DNA of 26,149 nt from Hepatocystis sp. ex Piliocolobus tephrosceles (taxonomy: Eukaryota; Apicomplexa; Aconoidasida; Haemosporida; Plasmodiidae): assembly GCA_902459845.2 (NCBI GenBank), contig CABPSV020000149.1, positions 1 to 26,149 on the forward strand, in the 5' to 3' direction. The notes under the pieces are model-generated. The model was not told the origin of the DNA. It worked only from the letters and a program-made list of their open reading frames with translations, and made no database searches. Each line of letters starts with the position of its first letter. Within the stretch, counting starts at the first letter, position 1. Shown here piece after piece: positions 21,801 through 26,149 of this stretch. Position numbers and translations under genes: made by a program.

Positions 21801-24800
21801 AGCATATTTATTTAATAGTTTATATAATATATTAAATGGGACAGCTTCTATATTTAACTTAGAATCTTCATCATTACTGTTCTTATAATATTTAATATTA
21901 TTTCTGTTTTTCTTTTTCACATTATTGTTATTGTTACGATTGTTTCGATTTCTATTATTCCTATTGTTATTATTACTGTTGTCACTATTGTTACTGTTAT
22001 TACTATCGTTACTGTTGTTATTATTTTTGTTATATATATTGTTATTCCTCATCTTTGTTTTTCTTCTTTTTTTTTTTTTTTTTTTTCTTAACAATTTAAT
22101 ATATGGTACAGTACAATCATATAACCAAAACAACGGTATAGATCTTTTACTAAATGGTAATATGTTTAAATATTCATCTTTTTTTAATTTAGGTTTTTTA
22201 TTTTTAATATATAAAATAAAATTCTTATTAGAGTGTACATTTTTCAACTTTTTAAGTTTTTGATCATCTTCTAATTCTCTGTCTGACTCCCCTGCAGTCA
22301 TCATATAATTACTGTCATCAATTTTACGTTTTTTTTTTAAATTCCATTTAAAATTCACATGAGGAAAATATGTGCTTTTTCCTTTTTTATAAATTCGAAA
22401 ACATAGTCCTGAGTTATTTTCTATTTGTATACACGCTCCTATGGACAGACACCATTTGTTTCTTATTATTTCGGGTTCGACCAGCAGGTTGTGTTTGGCC
22501 TATAAAAAAAGGGAAGTGTACCAAAGAATGGGATAAAATATGGGCACAGCTATGCATAAGAACATATGTATTATATATATATACATATAGGGTAACATAT
22601 ATATATATACATATAGGGTAACACATATATATATACATATAGGGTAACACATATATATATACATATAGGGTAACACATATATATATACATATAGGGTAAC
22701 ACATATATATATACATATAGGGTAACATATATATATATATACATATGGGGTAACACACATATACATATGGACAAACGCAGTGGTGCATTTTCGACGCTCC
22801 TCTTTTTTAAAACCTACATTTGGGACTTTATAAGCCCGTGAGTATAAATCATCAGTATATAAGACACCTATATATATCCATGCGCATTTCTTTTTTATTA
22901 TGTTTAATACTTTGTTTCCATCATCTTCATCGTCACTTTTATATAAAAAAGGCATTTGGTAAGTAAGTTTATATAAAATGTCATACACATTTTGCGTATT
23001 ATCATAAAGAAGGTGTTTTTCTTCATTAGCTATAACATTATAAATAAATTGTTTTTTTAAACCAATATTACTTATATCCGTAAATACATTATTTAAGTCG
23101 TTTTCATTATTTATCATACAATAACTTGAATTTTTAAACATAATCCTATTATTATTGTTATTATCGTTATTAATCATTTTAGTTCCTGTGTTGTCATTGT
23201 CAATACTCTTCGTAGTAGTAACATTCGTCATTTTTGTACCTATACTTTTTTTATTACTTTCATTACTTTTATTAACACAAAAATATAAACATACTCGAGG
23301 AAATCTATAATATTCATTTTTTCCTATAATATTTAACTTCCATGTATATTTATTATTTTTTGTTCTGATTTTATAAAATATTATTACTTCTGAATGTAAG
23401 TCATTATAAATTTCAATATATGTATTTTTAACATCATCTATATTTTTCTGGACATTAAATATAGCTAGTAAATATTTATACAAATACAAAAGGGATGTTG
23501 TTATATTAACATTAATATTTGTAGTATAAAAATGTACGTGTAAAATTGGAAGATGTTTAAATTGTTCATTTAATATAAAATAAAATGTTATTGGATTGAT
23601 AATACAATCTTGTATGTTGTACATATTATCATATGTGTTTAAACTCATTTTGAAAGTAAAATTCATTTTTATAGAATTTTTTTTTTTTCGTTTTTGTTGA
23701 CTTTTTTTAAGTTTTTTTTTTTTTTTTAAAATGTCTGAATTACATTCATTTTCATCTGATAGTTCATCAATAATACTATCTTTGTATATACTCCTGTTAG
23801 CTTTAACAAATCTATTTTTGTTTTCATTTCGTATCGAATGAGTATCTTTTATTTTCATTTTTTTAACATTTTGATTCAAATAAAAACTAATATGTTCATT
23901 ATTATCATATAAAAAAAATTTATATTTATAAAGACAGATAAATAAATAGTAATTTATATCAAACAAATTTAATGTTAATATATTTTCTTTATTTAGTTGG
24001 TGAATTTTTAGACATATTCTGTGAATATCTAATTTTATTCTTATTCGTTTCCCTTTTTTACTAAGAATTATAAGCCTGTTTTTTTTCACTACTTTTGTAC
24101 GTAACTTACCACCTCTTTCTTCACTATTAGCTTGATTATATTCTGTGCTATACTTACCCATCTTAAACATTGTAATTGTTTTTTCTGATGAACAGTTACT
24201 TATTTTTTCCTTATCACTGCTGAACTTGGACCAATTGTTTGGCTGGTTACTTATGTCTGATAGTAGTTCCTTGGATGAATAAGAGCTGACTTGTTTATTC
24301 TTAGAAGCATTTTGATAGATGTCGTTGTTGTTATTGCTGTTGCTGTCACTACCTCCGTTTAAATCAGTTACATACTCTGAATTGTAGTCGTTTTTTGTTG
24401 TTGTTGTTTTTAGTTTTTTATTGTTTACTTTTTTGTTTACTTTTTTGTTTACTTTTTTGTTTACTTTTTTGTTTATTTTTTTGTTTACTTTTTTGCGTGT
24501 GTACATATACGGTTGATACAAATATAACAACGTTTTAATGAACCAAAATGCAAAGTTCTTTTTTTTACCAGTATTATTTTGTTTCAATATTTCATCTTTT
24601 TTTATGTTTGCTTTTATTTTGTTTTGTAAATAAAAGTGTTCGTCATTAACAACACGATTGTTAATTATGTTGCTGTGAAAATTATTAGTCGTTTTATTTT
24701 TATCACAAAAAGAACAACCATTGTAAGGATCACCATTGTAGGAACCACCATAGTAAAACGAATTACCACTGTAACTTTGCATAGTGTGCTCACAGTTTGT

Positions 24801-26149
24801 TGTTTGTGTTGTATTATCGTTGTTATATTTATTACAGCTACTATAGTCAGTACAAGTACCTTGCATATTTTCACATGCCTCTATGCATGGTATTTTATTA
24901 GTCATACATAAAAAATAATTATAATCATAATATTTTCGAATATGGTATAAATAATACGCAAAATTATTATACTTACAAAAGACAAATAGGTAATAAAATA
25001 TGTTACTTATATATAAATTGTTATATGTATAAATACAGTTCAATAAATTTAACATAATAAGACTATGGGAAACTACATTTTTCTCATTATTAATACTATT
25101 AATTATTGAGTACAATTGAATATATAAATTGTATAACTGGTCTTTATATATTTCAATTTCCATATATTTTTTTTTTATACTACCCACTATTGTATCATAT
25201 TTTTTATTTATATGTTCGATATCTAAAAACGGTTTTAATTTTATATAAATATTAATCATTTTTTTATATATATTAAAATTATTTATTAAAAATGTTGTAC
25301 GTATCTTATATACAGTCATTATATTATTATGTATATATTTCTTTTCGTCTACATACTTAAATATCATATCTTCTTCATTTATTAAATTATACATAACCAC
25401 ATGCGATTCGTTATCGCTTATTTCGTCATAGCTTTGTTTGTCATGGTTTAGTTTGTCATGGTTTAGTTTGTCATGGTTTAGTTTGTAATGGCTTAGTTCG
25501 TCGTGACTTCGTTCATCATGGTTTAGTTCGTCATGGCTTATTTCGCCTGCTTCCCATTTGTCTGCTTTCAAACATATGTTATTTCTTCTAATTTTAAAGT
25601 TAATTGATTTGTCTTCACTACACATAGAATTATATTTTTCCATTATATCAGCTTTAGCCTCACTCGACATATTTTTTAATTTCAAAACATAATTTCTATT
25701 ATAACCATTAGTATGACTGCTTTTTTTCTTTTCGTTTATTGTGCTACTTATACGTGTATTACCCAACATTCCTTTCCTTTTTCTAAAATTATATTTATTT
25801 GCGCGTTTGCCTCTTCTATAACAAAGTGAACTCGAACTGTCACATACTCTTTTAGGAAGCGATTTCAAACTGACGCCACTGTTATTTGTTCTGTGATCAC
25901 TTAACAATGTATCACCAGTTTTATTATTTTCGACATTATTTTTTGCCATATTTTTTGCCATATTTTTTGCCATATTTTTTGCCATATTTTTTGCCATATT
26001 TTTTGCCATATTTTTTTCCATTTTTTTTGCCATATTTTTTGCCATATTTTTTTGCACATTTTTGTCCATATTTTTTTGCACATTTTTGTCCATATTTTTT
26101 TTCACATTTTTGTCCATATTTTTTTGCACATTTTTGTCCATATTTTTTT
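12897..26149 (-). CDS. VPS13: VPS13-family bridge-like lipid-transfer protein, C-terminal part, 5' end outside window
   Basis: VPS13 proteins are rod-like lipid channels at membrane contact sites. Two exons are seen on -: 26149-22818 (partial, at least 1,110 codons) and 22499-12897 (3,200 codons plus TAA). The acceptor TTATAG|GCC at 22500 is clear; the donor is provisional (best phase-0 choice AAT|GTAGGT; alternatives end the exon at 22827, 22773 or 22755). Family features in the last exon, residues counted from the GTG at 22358, are: LPFSKRSIPLFWL (~68-80); YTLVIEPMVTIKNNLPNPI (~235-255), typical of the start of the VPS13 adaptor-binding region; FYFPFFFENTT (~690-700); VHIVYKISIPNITVTWVHRQ (~2388) and EQIHIDHFVKGDIPVIL (~2473), the IQIDNQ-like element; EFKIHPIEIIASI (~2882); and a C-terminal region with KETSRGIKN (~2975), FMSGLKCGIIILVVNT and SITEGFANTL. 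Long Asn/Lys/Asp repeats interrupt the conserved blocks. The N-terminal chorein domain would lie off the right edge. Family call from pattern, no alignment run. Confidence 0.85.
14089..14235 (-). repeat. VPS13 internal repeat: SSGSD/SSGNE/SSGNK
   Basis: About ten 15-bp units encode SSGSD, SSGNE and SSGNK around residues 2709-2757 of the last exon. They form a Ser/Gly-rich hydrophilic linker between the conserved middle region and the C-terminal domain. Period is a multiple of three, so length changes keep the frame. Confidence 0.85.
16070..16195 (-). repeat. VPS13 internal repeat: KNEG
   Basis: About nine or ten 12-bp units encode KNEG, with KNES and KNEN variants toward one end. It makes a highly charged insert between two conserved beta-rich VPS13 blocks. 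Confidence 0.85.
17055..17195 (-). repeat. VPS13 internal repeat: NTIADTVADTNV
   Basis: Twelve-bp units encode four-residue elements such as ADTI, ADTV, NTNV and DTNV, repeated about eleven times. Unlike the other arrays it contains Val, Ile, Ala and Thr rather than Asn/Lys. Several unit types recur in order, which suggests block duplication. Confidence 0.8.
18125..18255 (-). repeat. VPS13 internal repeats: KTNQ and DN
   Basis: Two adjacent arrays lie here. A 12-bp KTNQ/KTNK array (about 18195-18255) is followed downstream by a 6-bp Asp-Asn array (about 18125-18180). Together they join a strongly basic and a strongly acidic tract. Confidence 0.8.
19285..19370 (-). repeat. VPS13 internal repeat: DN array
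   Basis: A run of (Asp-Asn)n with GATAAC-type codons, changing to NNDNNND at its downstream end. It resembles the DN array at 18125-18180 about 1.1 kb away, so the two may share an origin or have arisen independently by slippage. Confidence 0.85.
20914..21057 (-). repeat. VPS13 internal repeat: (Gly-Gly-Asn)n, 14 identical units
   Basis: Fourteen identical copies of a 9-bp unit (CCACCATTA on the + strand) span 20914-21039, followed by two single-base variants encoding GGS. The lack of synonymous variation implies recent expansion. It encodes a Gly-rich flexible tract in a protein otherwise rich in Asn and Lys, and is the most G+C-rich stretch of its size in the window. Confidence 0.95.
22500..22817 (-). 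other. VPS13 intron (donor provisional)
   Basis: The upstream exon frame runs into the minisatellite and stops at the TAG ending at 22500, while the downstream exon frame is closed by that same TAG, which is the acceptor TTATAG. An intron therefore joins the two reading frames. Phase 0 is required. The provisional donor AAT|GTAGGT gives a 318-nt intron and the junction YKVPN|AKHNLLVEPE. Donors inside or just before the minisatellite are also in phase. Confidence 0.7.
22570..22765 (-). repeat. 26-bp minisatellite, seven copies, inside the VPS13 intron
   Basis: GGGTAAC cores occur at 22590, 22616, 22642, 22668, 22694, 22720 and 22748, spaced 26, 26, 26, 26, 26 and 28 bp. They are linked by (TA)n with one TACATATA. 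The period is not a multiple of three, so translation through it cycles three frames, and all of them are open on the transcribed strand (VTLYVYIYVLPYMYIYMC and so on). Each unit supplies GTTACC on the sense strand, a weak donor-like word. Confidence 0.95.
24407..24495 (-). repeat. VPS13 internal repeat: VNKK
   Basis: About seven 12-bp units encode VNKK (INKK in one), a strongly basic tract in the upstream exon. Confidence 0.85.
25425..25550 (-). repeat. VPS13 internal repeat: LNHDK/LSHDE
   Basis: About eight 15-bp units encode five-residue elements such as LNHDK, LNHDE and RSHDE. The His-rich character is unusual among the Asn/Lys arrays of this protein. The three LNHDK copies are the most alike. 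Confidence 0.85.
25940..26149 (-). repeat. VPS13 internal repeat: MAKN and DKNVQKNM, cut by window end
   Basis: Nine to ten 12-bp MAKN-type units are preceded, at the window's right edge, by 24-bp units encoding DKNVQKNM. Both share a KNM core, so the longer unit probably derives from two diverged shorter ones. Every unit offers an in-frame ATG, so the Met at 26141 is not evidence for the gene's true start. Confidence 0.85.

Noticed and set aside
22356..22358. GTG at 22358 as the start of a separate 3153-aa gene
   Set aside because: The frame continues 47 codons upstream to a clean TTATAG acceptor, and both flanking ORFs read as parts of one VPS13 protein.
22477..22490. GGGTTCGACC as a tRNA B-box
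   Set aside because: It lies inside the VPS13 coding exon (Leu-Val-Glu-Pro region) and no tRNA cloverleaf can be built around it.
22570..22765. GGGTAAC repeats as interstitial telomere sequence
   Set aside because: Plasmodium telomere units are GGGTTYA and 7 bp long; here the unit is 26 bp and differs in sequence.
22570..22765. CRISPR-like array
   Set aside because: The repeats are contiguous without unique spacers, and the genome is eukaryotic.
1..26149. AATAAA polyadenylation signals and TATA boxes
   Set aside because: Such words occur everywhere by chance at this base composition, so none can be assigned.

Overview
The window looks like nuclear chromosomal DNA of a malaria parasite (genus Plasmodium). 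It is extremely A+T-rich, with long poly(A), poly(T) and (TA)n tracts between genes. The genes have short AT-rich introns, and the large ORFs are full of Asn/Lys/Asp low-complexity repeats. Two genes carry signal-peptide-plus-transit leaders typical of proteins sent to the apicoplast. I cannot name the species from the sequence alone.

Layout, left to right. Positions 1-2923 hold no gene I can support: homopolymers, (TA)n tracts, one inverted repeat and one small tandem repeat. A two-exon + strand gene for the splicing factor BUD31/G10 lies at 2924-3554. All other recognised genes are on the - strand: a five-exon A-type iron-sulfur carrier, most likely apicoplast SufA (5026-3887); a single-exon NIPA-family nine-helix membrane protein (7904-6399); a three-exon bacterial-type ribosomal protein bL17 with an apicoplast-type leader (11504-10646); and the C-terminal part of a giant VPS13-family bridge-like lipid-transfer protein (26149-12897). 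The VPS13 gene has at least two exons here and its 5' part lies beyond the right edge. I assembled the exon structures by hand from splice sites, reading phase and family conservation.

These are ordinary housekeeping and organelle genes, not a defence or mobile system. Two of them serve the apicoplast (Fe-S assembly and translation). VPS13 proteins move lipids at membrane contacts and NIPA proteins are linked to Mg2+ transport. I see no operon-like logic; each gene probably has its own promoter in the AT-rich gaps.

The most notable points are these. The BUD31 intron lacks an AG at its 3' end, so it is either a GT-TG intron in a splicing-factor gene or a one-base sequence error. The VPS13 intron is largely a 26-bp minisatellite that is open in all three transcribed-strand frames. 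A G+C-rich 14-mer is duplicated just downstream of VPS13, and one copy forms a perfect 8-bp hairpin. A purine/pyrimidine minisatellite with a 90-bp higher-order period lies upstream of bL17. Two non-repetitive islands (about 10140-10345 and 12155-12346) have no explanation. VPS13 carries many in-frame expansions, including 14 identical 9-bp units.
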